From: Algoriphagus pacificus
Lineage (GTDB): Bacteria; Bacteroidota; Bacteroidia; Cytophagales; Cyclobacteriaceae
Assembly: GCF_017254845.1 (NCBI RefSeq)
Contig: NZ_JAFKCU010000001.1
Span: 579,048 to 643,047, forward strand
Direction: 5' to 3'
Length of the DNA: 64,000 bases
The position numbers were made by a program, and so were the translations under genes. Every line of letters begins with the position of its first letter. Within the stretch, counting starts at the first letter, position 1. Shown here piece after piece: positions 16,275 to 24,416 of this stretch. The notes under the pieces were generated by a model. The model was given only the letters and a program-made list of their open reading frames with translations. It was not told the DNA's origin and did not search any database.

Positions 16275-17501
16275 ATGCAGGAATTATTAAAAAAGTTTGA
16301 AAACAAGCAAGCTGAAATTGTTTTCGAGTGGAGTGACAGCGAATCAGAGGCGGAAGGCTGGGTAGTCATCAATTCCCTAAGAGGGGGTGCAGCCGGAGGA
16401 GGAACGAGAATGAGAAAAGGTCTTGACAAGAGAGAAGTTGAGTCTCTTGCCAAAACCATGGAAATAAAATTCACTGTTTCTGGACCTCCGATTGGTGGAG
16501 CCAAATCCGGGATCAATTTTGACCCGAACGACCCTCGAAAGAATGAGGTTTTGCAGCGCTGGTATAAAGCTGTGATGCCCTTGCTTAAGAATTATTACGG
16601 GACAGGAGGGGATCTGAACGTCGATGAAATCCACGAGGTGATACCGATCACGGAGGCTTACGGACTTTGGCACCCACAAGAAGGAATCGTGAATGGGCAT
16701 TTTCATGCCACCGAGCCTGATAAAATCAAGAAAATCGGGCAATTGAGACAGGGTGTTTCCAAAGTGTTGGAAGATCCTCATTTCACACCGAATGGTCCAA
16801 AAAAATATACTGTTGCCGATATGATCACCGGCTACGGAGTCGCTGAGGCAGTCAGACATTATTATAAAATCTGGGGCGGAGAAATCAAGGGCAAAAAAGC
16901 CGTGATCCAAGGCTGGGGAAATGTAGGAGCTGCGGCTGCTTGTTTCTTAGCTGTTGAAGGAGTGAAAGTGGTTGGAATCATCGATAGAGAAGGAGGATTG
17001 ATCAGAGAGGAAGGATTTACTTTGGATGAGGTCAGAGAATTATTCCTCAATCGAGAAGGAAATAAATTAGTCGCACCCTATTTAATTCCTTTTGAAGAAA
17101 TTAATGAAAAGATCTGGGATCTTCCGAGTGAGATTTTCATCCCAGCAGCAGCTTCCCGATTGATTACCCAATCTCAATCAGAGCGGATGGTCAAAGCAGG
17201 GCTAGAGGTGATTTCTTGCGGTGCAAATGTTCCTTTCGCGGATTCTGAAATCTTCTTCGGACCGATAGGAGTCTGGACTGATGAAAGAGTAGCTGTATTG
17301 CCTGATTTCATCGCCAACTGCGGAATGGCTAGGGTCTTTGCTTATTTGATGAGTACGAAAGCAGAAGTAACTGACAAAGCGATTTTTGCCGACGTGAGTA
17401 AAACAATTGGGAATGCCTTGAAAAAGACATTTTCGGAGAATCCTGAAAAAACGAAAATCGCTCAAAACTCCTTTAAAATAGCCCTAGCTCAACTCGTATA
17501 A
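16275..17501 (+). CDS. Glu/Leu/Phe/Val-type amino-acid dehydrogenase
   Basis: A 408-residue NAD(P)-dependent oxidative deaminase of the ELFV family. The dimerisation/catalytic half has GGAAGGGTRMRKG, IGGAKSGINFDP (the catalytic-lysine loop) and GTGGDLNVDEI. The Rossmann half has VIQGWGNVGAAAACFLA (G-x-G-N-V-G) and later FIPAAASRLI, where classic glutamate dehydrogenases have PAA. The family is clear; whether glutamate or a branched or aromatic amino acid is preferred is not. I take the ATG at 16275 as start; an upstream TTG at 16248 overlaps a promoter-like box. Confidence 0.88.
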   Translation: MQELLKKFENKQAEIVFEWSDSESEAEGWVVINSLRGGAAGGGTRMRKGLDKREVESLAKTMEIKFTVSGPPIGGAKSGINFDPNDPRKNEVLQRWYKAVMPLLKNYYGTGGDLNVDEIHEVIPITEAYGLWHPQEGIVNGHFHATEPDKIKKIGQLRQGVSKVLEDPHFTPNGPKKYTVADMITGYGVAEAVRHYYKIWGGEIKGKKAVIQGWGNVGAAAACFLAVEGVKVVGIIDREGGLIREEGFTLDEVRELFLNREGNKLVAPYLIPFEEINEKIWDLPSEIFIPAAASRLITQSQSERMVKAGLEVISCGANVPFADSEIFFGPIGVWTDERVAVLPDFIANCGMARVFAYLMSTKAEVTDKAIFADVSKTIGNALKKTFSENPEKTKIAQNSFKIALAQLV

Positions 17502-17518
17502 AAAACAGTAGTTAGTAT

Positions 17519-17557
17519 TGCCAGCAAGCGTTAATTTTTGATTAATTATTGCTGGCA
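17519..17557 (+). terminator. possible terminator or mRNA hairpin after the dehydrogenase gene
   Basis: TGCCAGCAA (17519-17527) pairs perfectly with TTGCTGGCA (17549-17557), and an inner TTAAT/ATTAA can extend the structure. The following sequence is only moderately T-rich (TTAATTCTCTTC), so termination is plausible but not certain. Confidence 0.5.
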
Positions 17558-17684
17558 TTAATTCTCTTCTGGTGACTTTCACCCAAAATCAGTAGTTTAG
17601 CAAAATCCAATTCGGATCGTTAATCGCCAGAAAAAAAATTTGTAAATAACCGAAAAGATCGCCCAGCAGAACCTATTTAGCCTA

Positions 17685-19211
17685 ATGAAGAATATAATCT
17701 TACGTTTTTCTCTACTTTTCGGAATACTATTTCTTGGTGGGTTTCAGCCTCAGCTAAGTTATGCCGAAGAGCGTGAAACAAAGGAGACCTTCATAGCACA
17801 AGCAGATCAACACGATACGGAGCATGCTCCAGCAGGACTTGATGAAGCAGCAGATCATGCTGACGAAGAGCATCATGTCGCTCCTGCCTGGCTTGTAATT
17901 CCATTTGTGGTATTGCTGCTCATGATTGCTACAGGACCTTTGTTCTATGAGCATTTCTGGCACAAAAACTACCCGAAAATTGCCATTGGCTTGGCTATCC
18001 TGGTAGTGTTTTATTACCTGTTTGTATTGCAAAACGTACATGCTCCAGTACATGCGATGGCTGAATACATTCAGTTTATAGCGCTTTTGGCCTCACTTTA
18101 CATAGCATCTGGAGGGATTCTGATCGAAATCGACAAAAAAGCAACGCCCTTTGCCAACGTTTCTTTGCTGCTGATTGGTGCTTTGATTTCCAATCTTATC
18201 GGAACGACCGGTGCTTCAATGCTATTGATCAGACCATTTATCCGATTGAATAAAGGTAATATCCAAGCCTACCATATCATCTTCTTTATTTTCATGGTGA
18301 GTAATGTTGGTGGTTCATTGACTCCGATTGGTGATCCTCCATTGTTCCTTGGGTTCTTGAAAGGAATTCCTTTCTTCTGGACTTTGGAACATAACTGGCC
18401 AGCTTGGATTTTTGCTTTAGGATTATTGGCAACTGCATTTTATTTCATTGACAAAAAGCTCGGCAAGGCAGCTGATGATGAAATCGAGTTGGAAGAAATC
18501 ACCTATACTAATAAGTTCTCCCTAATCGGAATGAAGAATTTCGGTTGGTTGTTTATCATCATTTGTTCGGTTTTCCTAGATCCAAATGTGATTGAGGGAG
18601 TTCCGGCGATTGTTTATGACGGACAAAAGTTCTCCTATTTGAGAGAGATCATCATGCTTTCTGTGGCCTTTCTATCTTATAGATTTGCTGATAAAAGAGC
18701 GATTCAGGGCAATGAATTCAACTTTGAGCCTATTCGGGAAGTAGCCTTTATCTTCATCGGAATCTTCGGTACGATGATGCCTGCCTTGGAACTTGTTGGC
18801 AACTTTGCAAAATCACCTGAAGGAGCATCTTTGATTTCCCATAATACTTTGTACTGGGGGACAGGAACATTATCCGGATTTTTGGACAATGCGCCTACCT
18901 ATCTAAACTTCCTGGCAGCAGCCATGGCTTCTAAAGGAGCTGACATCAATAACATCGAACAGGTAAGATTATTTGCAGCTGATGGTTTCCATGACTCGGC
19001 ATTTGAGCTGATGGCAATCGCCGTGGCATCTGTATTCTTTGGTGCGATGACTTACATCGGTAATGGACCAAACTTCATGGTAAAATCCATTGCAGAGCAA
19101 AGCGGAATCAAAATGCCATCTTTCTTTGGCTACATCATCCGATTCTCTTTGCCGGTATTATTACCAATTCTGATTTTAGTCTGGCTAGTTTTCTTTGCCT
19201 TTGTAGGTTAA
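17685..19211 (+). CDS. nhaD: NhaD-type Na+/H+ antiporter
   Basis: A 508-residue sodium:proton antiporter of the NhaD branch of the ion transporter superfamily, giving pH and Na+ homeostasis, fitting a marine or saline host. About a dozen hydrophobic helices; conserved stretches include NVGGSLTPIGDPPLFLGFLKG (near residue 205, described not in full) and TGTLSGFLDNAPTYLNF near 398. The N-terminus is a signal peptide (about 1-26) followed by a His/Asp/Glu-rich periplasmic stretch (28-67, with five His), then the first membrane helix. Its stop shares the TTAA at 19208-19211 with the convergent tag gene. Confidence 0.93.
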   Translation: MKNIILRFSLLFGILFLGGFQPQLSYAEERETKETFIAQADQHDTEHAPAGLDEAADHADEEHHVAPAWLVIPFVVLLLMIATGPLFYEHFWHKNYPKIAIGLAILVVFYYLFVLQNVHAPVHAMAEYIQFIALLASLYIASGGILIEIDKKATPFANVSLLLIGALISNLIGTTGASMLLIRPFIRLNKGNIQAYHIIFFIFMVSNVGGSLTPIGDPPLFLGFLKGIPFFWTLEHNWPAWIFALGLLATAFYFIDKKLGKAADDEIELEEITYTNKFSLIGMKNFGWLFIIICSVFLDPNVIEGVPAIVYDGQKFSYLREIIMLSVAFLSYRFADKRAIQGNEFNFEPIREVAFIFIGIFGTMMPALELVGNFAKSPEGASLISHNTLYWGTGTLSGFLDNAPTYLNFLAAAMASKGADINNIEQVRLFAADGFHDSAFELMAIAVASVFFGAMTYIGNGPNFMVKSIAEQSGIKMPSFFGYIIRFSLPVLLPILILVWLVFFAFVG

Positions 19212-19786
19212 AACTGCTGCACTTCCTTGTATCTGAAGCATTCCACCAAATGGTCATTAAAAAGTCCGGTGGCTTGCATATGAGAATACAAGGTGGTGCT
19301 TCCTAGAAACTTAAACCCACGCTTCTTCATATCCTTTGCCAATTTATCCGATTCAGGACTTGTGGCAGGAGAGGGATCACCTATTTTCAATTTATTCTGG
19401 ATTGGTTTTCCTCCCACAAATCCCCATATATACTTTGAGAAGCTTCCAAATTCCTGTTGCACTTCCATAAAGCGTTTGGCATTATTGATAGCAGCCCGGA
19501 TTTTCAATTCATTTCGGATAATTCCGGGATTTTGTAAAAGCTCCTGAACATACCCTTCCGGAAATTCAGCCACTTGTTTGTAATCGAAATCGGCAAAAGC
19601 ATCTCTGTAACCTTCCCTTTTTTTCAGAATAGTAGCCCAGCTCAAGCCAGCTTGAGCACTTTCCAGAATCAGAAATTCAAAATGAATGGTATCATCCCAA
19701 ACAGGTTTACCCCATTCTTCATCATGGTAGGCGATATATTCAGGAAAACCTAAGCACCATTTACAACGAAATTTCTGATCATCCAT
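19208..19786 (-). CDS. tag: DNA-3-methyladenine glycosylase I
   Basis: Base-excision repair enzyme removing 3-methyladenine from alkylated DNA; helix-hairpin-helix superfamily. Family motifs: RCKWCLGFPEYIAYHDEEWG (residues 6-25, holding zinc ligands Cys and His), LSWATILKKREGYRDAF, and the C-terminal H-x(3)-TGLFNDHLVECF, which supplies the other zinc ligands. From the ATG at 19786 the protein is 192 residues, the normal length; the open frame extends 22 codons upstream but that leader (MPFLYPNSEV...) is unlike the family and is excluded. Convergent with nhaD. Confidence 0.95.
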   Translation of the reverse strand: MDDQKFRCKWCLGFPEYIAYHDEEWGKPVWDDTIHFEFLILESAQAGLSWATILKKREGYRDAFADFDYKQVAEFPEGYVQELLQNPGIIRNELKIRAAINNAKRFMEVQQEFGSFSKYIWGFVGGKPIQNKLKIGDPSPATSPESDKLAKDMKKRGFKFLGSTTLYSHMQATGLFNDHLVECFRYKEVQQF

Positions 19787-19885
19787 GGAAATCTGAATTT
19801 TATAAAAGTTTAGAAATAAAAGTACTTCAGAATTGGGATAAAGAAATGGCAAGCCTTACTTTTTGTGTCAATTAACTTCAGAAAC

Positions 19886-21040
19886 ATGATCGCTACGTCC
19901 TATCTGGAAATTAGCGCCAAAGCTTACCGACAAAACATTCGATACATCCGATCAGAGATTGGCCCCAAAACAGTGATTTCTGCAGTGGTCAAAGGGAATG
20001 CCTATGGCCATGGAATCCAGCAAATGGTGGAAATAGCTGAAAAAGCTGGCATCCGGCATTTCAGCACTTTCAGCTCGGATGAGGCATGGGAAGTCTATCG
20101 GTTTTCTAAAAAGAAATCAGAAATAATGATTTTGGGCATGCTGTATCCAGAGGAAATGGCAGACCTGATAAAAGCAGGGATCAGTTTTTATGTATATGAT
20201 TTCCAAAGATTGGATTTGGCTGTCACGATTTCAAAAAGCCTAGGTATACCTGCGAAAATCCATATCGAATTGGAAACAGGTTTTCACAGAACAGGATTTG
20301 AATGGAGCTCTCGTGAAAAACTAGCTAAAACTTTGGCTGAGGAAGCAGATCATTTGGTTTTGGAAGGACTTTGCACCCATTACGCTGGAGCAGAAAGTAT
20401 TTCAAATTATGTGAGAGTTAAAAACCAAATTGAAGTTTACCTGAAATTCAAGGATTTCTTTCTTCATAAAGGAATTCATTTTCTGAAATACCATACTGCG
20501 TGCTCCGCTGCTACTTTGATTTTCCCAGAAACCATCATGGATATGGTTCGAATCGGAATTGCTGGCTATGGCTTTTGGCCTACCAAGGAGACCTACTATG
20601 CCAAATTGAACTCCCTTCCCAAAAACAATAAAAATCCATTGAAGCGACTCATTACCTGGAAAAGTACTGTGATGAGTATCAAACCCGTGAAAATGGGTGA
20701 GTTTGTAGGCTATGGAAATAGCTTTATGGCGCTTCAAAACATGAAACTAGCGATTGTTCCAGTTGGCTACGGGCATGGTTACAGCCGCTTGCTGAGTAAT
20801 CAGGGACAAGTCTTGATAGGAGGGCAATATTGCCAAGTTGTGGGAACAGTGACCATGAATGCCATTGCATTAAATATCACCAAGCTGAAAAATATAGAAG
20901 TAGGGGATGAGGTGGTTTTGATCGGAAAGCAAGGAAGCAAAGAAATTACAGTAGCTTCTTTCTCTGAATCTACCCAGCAAGTGAATTACGAAATGTTGAC
21001 GCGATTGCCGAAGGATATCCCAAGACGGATAATTCCTTAA
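19886..21040 (+). CDS. alanine-racemase-like PLP enzyme with altered active site
   Basis: A 384-residue fold-type III PLP enzyme of the alanine racemase family. The PLP lysine is Lys36 in AVVKGNAYGHG and the catalytic tyrosine is Tyr276 in VGYGNSF; Arg222 in VRIGIAGYG is kept. Several usually invariant positions differ: the K-x-D-T-G-M-x-R loop reads E-L-E-T-G-F-H-R (128-135), GYADGYPR reads GYGHGYSR, and the substrate-side Met-Asp is Met324-Asn325. In many Bacteroidota the main alanine racemase is fused to MurF, so this stand-alone copy may act on another amino acid. The ATG at 19886 is chosen over a GTG at 19865. It converges with purU, sharing TTAA. Confidence 0.8.
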   Translation: MIATSYLEISAKAYRQNIRYIRSEIGPKTVISAVVKGNAYGHGIQQMVEIAEKAGIRHFSTFSSDEAWEVYRFSKKKSEIMILGMLYPEEMADLIKAGISFYVYDFQRLDLAVTISKSLGIPAKIHIELETGFHRTGFEWSSREKLAKTLAEEADHLVLEGLCTHYAGAESISNYVRVKNQIEVYLKFKDFFLHKGIHFLKYHTACSAATLIFPETIMDMVRIGIAGYGFWPTKETYYAKLNSLPKNNKNPLKRLITWKSTVMSIKPVKMGEFVGYGNSFMALQNMKLAIVPVGYGHGYSRLLSNQGQVLIGGQYCQVVGTVTMNAIALNITKLKNIEVGDEVVLIGKQGSKEITVASFSESTQQVNYEMLTRLPKDIPRRIIP

Positions 21041-21891
21041 TAGAAAATAACTGTCTTGTTTTTGAAGGCCAGTACTTTTCTGTCCAAGTGGTATTTGATG
21101 GCTTTTGAAAGCACCACTTTTTCAACGTCCTGCCCGATTTGAAGTAAATCAGAAATGGTGTTATGATGCCTTACTCGAGCTACTTCTTGTTCAATGATCG
21201 GGCCTGCATCGAGCTCTTCTGTAACATAGTGGGCCGTCGCTCCGATGATTTTCACTCCTCGTTCGTACGCAGCATGATAAGGTTTTGCACCCACAAATGC
21301 TGGCAAAAATGAATGGTGAATGTTGATAATTTTATTCGGAAATCTCTGGATGAAATTGGCTGAAAGAATCTGCATGTACCGAGCCAAAACCACAAAATCA
21401 ATTTGGTACTCTTCCATCAAATCCAGTTGTCTCGCTTCAGACTCAACCTTGGTATTTTTGCTGACAGGCACATGGTAAAAAGGGATATTAAAAGCCTCCA
21501 CAATAGATTTTAAATCCTGATGATTGGAAACTACCAAAGGAATTTCCACTTCTAATTGACCGGCATGATGTCTGGCCAAAATATCAAAAAGGCAATGTGA
21601 TAATTTGCTCACAAAAATTGCCATTTTAGGCTTTGGGGAATTGAAATGAAGCTTAAAATCCATTTTGAATTTTTCCCCTACCTCAGCTTTGAACTTGGAA
21701 GCAATCTCATCTTTAGCCACGGAGAAAGAATCCAATTCCCAGGCTGCTCTCATAAAAAATAACTGCAGTTCTTCATCTACATGCTGGTCGATTTCCAGAA
21801 TATTGCCTTGATAGGCATACAGAAACTTGGAAACTTCAGCGACGATTCCTTTTTGATCAGGGCATTGGATGAGTAGAATTGCTTTGTTCAT
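21037..21891 (-). CDS. purU: formyltetrahydrofolate deformylase
   Basis: Hydrolyses 10-formyl-THF to formate and THF, balancing the one-carbon pool. N-terminal ACT domain (about residues 3-80, beginning ILLIQCPDQKGIVAEVSKFL) and a C-terminal formyltransferase domain with NIHHSFLPAFVGAKPYHAAY and GATAHYVTEELDAGPIIEQ, which contain the catalytic Asn/His/Asp set. Length 284 is normal. Third gene in a DUF368-aroE-purU minus-strand operon, nine bases after aroE. Confidence 0.96.
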   Translation of the reverse strand: MNKAILLIQCPDQKGIVAEVSKFLYAYQGNILEIDQHVDEELQLFFMRAAWELDSFSVAKDEIASKFKAEVGEKFKMDFKLHFNSPKPKMAIFVSKLSHCLFDILARHHAGQLEVEIPLVVSNHQDLKSIVEAFNIPFYHVPVSKNTKVESEARQLDLMEEYQIDFVVLARYMQILSANFIQRFPNKIINIHHSFLPAFVGAKPYHAAYERGVKIIGATAHYVTEELDAGPIIEQEVARVRHHNTISDLLQIGQDVEKVVLSKAIKYHLDRKVLAFKNKTVIFY

Positions 21892-21899
21892 TTTTCTAT

Positions 21900-22637
21900 T
21901 TATTCATTCCAGATTTTCCAGGCCGCTTCAGCCTGAAGTTCCAGCATATCTCGTCCGTTTTTAGCCTTTCCACCTGCGTTCAAAACCGCTTTCATCAGGG
22001 TTGTTTCCGCAGGATTATAAACTAAATCATATACCAAGTGCCTATCTGCCAATTGATCCGAAGGAATTGCCGGCATACCTTCAGTTTTTGGGAAAGTGCC
22101 TAGCGGAGTACAATTGATTAATAAGGGATATTTCTTAAGGTAGGAAGGGTCTTTCTCCAATTGCTCGTAAGTAATCTGGTCATAAGCTGAAGTTCTGGAA
22201 ACTGAAAGAAATTCAATCCCCAAATCTTTTAATGCCTGTTTTACAGCTTTGGATGCGCCACCAGTACCCAAAACCAAAGCATTTGGTTTCTGGCTTCCAA
22301 TCCAAAGTTCCAACGAATGTTTGAACCCAATATAATCAGTATTGAACCCTGTCAATTTCCCTTTTTGAATCTTGATACAATTTACAGCTCCAATCACTTC
22401 ACAAGCAGGATCTAGTTGATCCAAAAATGGCATTACTTCCTGCTTATAAGGAATCGTGACTGCCATTCCCTCTAATTCAGGATTTTCACGAATTATCGCC
22501 TCAAAATCTCCAATCTTGGGAATTTCATACAAATCAAATTGGCAACCTTTAATCCCTTCTTTCTCAAATTTGGCAGTGAAGTACTTTTTTGAAAAAGAAT
22601 GCCCTAAAGGGTAACCGATCAGTCCAAATTTTCTCAT
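21900..22637 (-). CDS. aroE: shikimate dehydrogenase
   Basis: NADPH-dependent reduction of 3-dehydroshikimate to shikimate in the aromatic amino-acid pathway. Motifs: GYPLGHSFSKKYF (residues 8-20, shikimate binding), VTIPYKQEVMPFLD with the catalytic lysine, FNTDYIGF with the catalytic aspartate, and VLGTGGASKAVKQAL as the nucleotide-binding loop. Length 245, slightly compact. Its ATG overlaps the stop of the upstream DUF368 gene by four bases. Confidence 0.95.
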   Translation of the reverse strand: MRKFGLIGYPLGHSFSKKYFTAKFEKEGIKGCQFDLYEIPKIGDFEAIIRENPELEGMAVTIPYKQEVMPFLDQLDPACEVIGAVNCIKIQKGKLTGFNTDYIGFKHSLELWIGSQKPNALVLGTGGASKAVKQALKDLGIEFLSVSRTSAYDQITYEQLEKDPSYLKKYPLLINCTPLGTFPKTEGMPAIPSDQLADRHLVYDLVYNPAETTLMKAVLNAGGKAKNGRDMLELQAEAAWKIWNE

Positions 22638-23569
22638 GACTTATTAAAATAGGCTGCAGTACGCTCAATACCAACAACCAGAATAATTCCAAACAAAAAA
22701 GCAAGTATCGCCGAAAGAAGCTGAGGATCCTGACCAACTTCATTCAAATATTCACCTGGAAAGATGTTTTCAGTCAAAAATGGCTTTTGCTCACCACTTG
22801 ATGAAGTTCTATAAGCTGTGACAATTTTCCAAGGCCAAAGCTTATTCATCGAGCCTAACATAAATCCGGAAAGCAAACCAATGGTAGTGGCGTAATACTT
22901 TTTAAGTAACCAAGAAATTACTCTACTAAAAGAAAGAATTCCTACCAGGCACCCCGTTGCAAAAACTCCTAATGTGATAATGTCACGTTCGGAAACGGCA
23001 TTAAGAATGGTTTCATACTTCCCAAGAATCAATAAAAGAAAGCTACCACTGATTCCAGGAAGAATCATAGCGCATATCGCAATAGCTCCAGATAAGAAAG
23101 TAAACCAAATCGCTTCAGGAGAACTCACAGGAGGAAGCTCGGTAACGAAATAGGCAGCAATTGTTCCAATGATAATTGCGATGACTACTCCCAAATGCCA
23201 TCGTTCGATTCCCTTTAGAATGACAAAGGCACTGACTAAAATCAATCCGCAGAAAAAAGACCACAAAGGAACCGGATGCTCATCCATCAGGTAAGTGATC
23301 AAATTTGAAAGCGTAAAAATGCTTGTGAGAATGCCTAGGAAAAGGCTAAGTAAAAATGTTCCATTTACAGCTTTATAAAATTGCTTGAATTCAAATTTCA
23401 AAAGCAACTTTAAATTTTCCCCATTGAAGGAATTGATGCTGTCCAGCAATCTGCCGTAAATACCTGAAATTAGGGCAATTGATCCTCCAGACACTCCCGG
23501 AACGATATCCGCAGCTCCCATAGCCATCCCCTTGAGGTAATTCAGGAAATACTTTTTAATTAAATTCAT
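22634..23569 (-). CDS. DUF368 family membrane protein, putative undecaprenyl-phosphate translocase
   Basis: A 311-residue polytopic membrane protein of the DUF368 family, with two inverted-repeat signature loops, MGAADIVPGVSGGSIALISG (residues 17-36) and ICAMILPGISGSFLLLILG. DUF368 proteins (PopT) have been reported to flip undecaprenyl phosphate back across the membrane for reuse in wall and glycan synthesis; assigning that role here rests on the family. Heads the operon with aroE and purU; a terminator upstream separates it from comA. Confidence 0.9.
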   Translation of the reverse strand: MNLIKKYFLNYLKGMAMGAADIVPGVSGGSIALISGIYGRLLDSINSFNGENLKLLLKFEFKQFYKAVNGTFLLSLFLGILTSIFTLSNLITYLMDEHPVPLWSFFCGLILVSAFVILKGIERWHLGVVIAIIIGTIAAYFVTELPPVSSPEAIWFTFLSGAIAICAMILPGISGSFLLLILGKYETILNAVSERDIITLGVFATGCLVGILSFSRVISWLLKKYYATTIGLLSGFMLGSMNKLWPWKIVTAYRTSSSGEQKPFLTENIFPGEYLNEVGQDPQLLSAILAFLFGIILVVGIERTAAYFNKS

Positions 23570-23581
23570 ATGTAAAAATAA

Positions 23582-23611
23582 AGGCTGACCGGAAGCATTA
23601 CCGATCAGCCT
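23582..23611 (-). terminator. intrinsic terminator after comA-like gene
   Basis: AGGCTGA (23582-23588) pairs with TCAGCCT (23605-23611), with a further CGG/CCG after one mismatch. On the minus strand it is followed by TTATTTTTA, 19 bases past the comA-like stop. Confidence 0.8.
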
Positions 23612-23629
23612 CTACAGGTTTAGATCCTA

Positions 23630-24400
23630 TTATAATTTGATTTCGCCAATAAAATGGTCGAATGTATCACCTCTTAATCCCAATCGGATCGTTTCCAAAG
23701 GAATAATCTCTGTTGGGCTGATATTTCCAAGATTAACGTTGGCTCCCAATAATTTGATGAACCAAACTTGCTGAGCTTTGATCGGTGCCTCCCAAATGAT
23801 TCTTTCTTCCGGGATTTGGGTTAGAATTTCCTCTACCAAACCTTGTCTTACTTCTCCTGAATCTCTAAAAAGACCTACGTTTCCACCTTCACGGGCTTCT
23901 CCGATTACTTTCCAAGCTCCAGCATCCAACTCAGTCTGCATCTGCTCGATCCATTTGTAAGGAGGGATAATTTTGGCAGCATCCTTAGATCCTACTTCAG
24001 AAAGTACTGTGACATCTTTTGCCAAAGTAGAGATATATTCACACTTCACGTCGTGATTTAAAGAAATCGAACCGTCAGAAACTTCGCAGTATTCCAAACC
24101 GAATTTCTCCAAAACTCTTCTATAATCATCAAATTGATCTCTTACAATAAAAGCTTCAAAGAGTGTCCCACCCAAATAAACTGGGATTCCTGCTTCTCTA
24201 TAGATCGCAATTTTTTCGGAAAGATTCTTAGTCACATACGATGTGGCCCATCCGAGTTTAACAATGTCTACAAAATCAGAACAGCTATCGACAAAATCCT
24301 CTGTAGCTCGAAGGCTGAGTCCTTTGTCCATGGCCATAGTAAATCCCGTGGTACGTGGCTTTTCAGTACGTACAGGGATGTTCTTCAGCACATAATTCAT
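23630..24400 (-). CDS. phosphosulfolactate synthase (ComA) family protein
   Basis: A 256-residue TIM-barrel protein of the ComA/HSA32 family. ComA adds sulfite to phosphoenolpyruvate to give phosphosulfolactate, first step of archaeal coenzyme M synthesis; plant HSA32 is a related heat-stress protein. Recognisable segments: FVDIVKLGWATSYV, REAGIPVYLGGTLFEAF, EYCEVSDGSISL and the C-terminal NLGNISPTEIIPLETIRLGL. No other coenzyme M gene is near. In Bacteroidota that make sulfonolipids a sulfonate precursor of this kind could feed cysteate formation, but that is inference. Lies 16 bases after the TPR gene and ends at a terminator. Confidence 0.85.
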   Translation of the reverse strand: MNYVLKNIPVRTEKPRTTGFTMAMDKGLSLRATEDFVDSCSDFVDIVKLGWATSYVTKNLSEKIAIYREAGIPVYLGGTLFEAFIVRDQFDDYRRVLEKFGLEYCEVSDGSISLNHDVKCEYISTLAKDVTVLSEVGSKDAAKIIPPYKWIEQMQTELDAGAWKVIGEAREGGNVGLFRDSGEVRQGLVEEILTQIPEERIIWEAPIKAQQVWFIKLLGANVNLGNISPTEIIPLETIRLGLRGDTFDHFIGEIKL

Positions 24401-24416
24401 TTGCTAGGTTTTAAAG

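Noticed and set aside
16377-16910. 177-codon open frame opposite the amino-acid dehydrogenase
   Set aside because: It lies wholly antisense to a strongly conserved enzyme, and its translation shows no domain; treated as a shadow.
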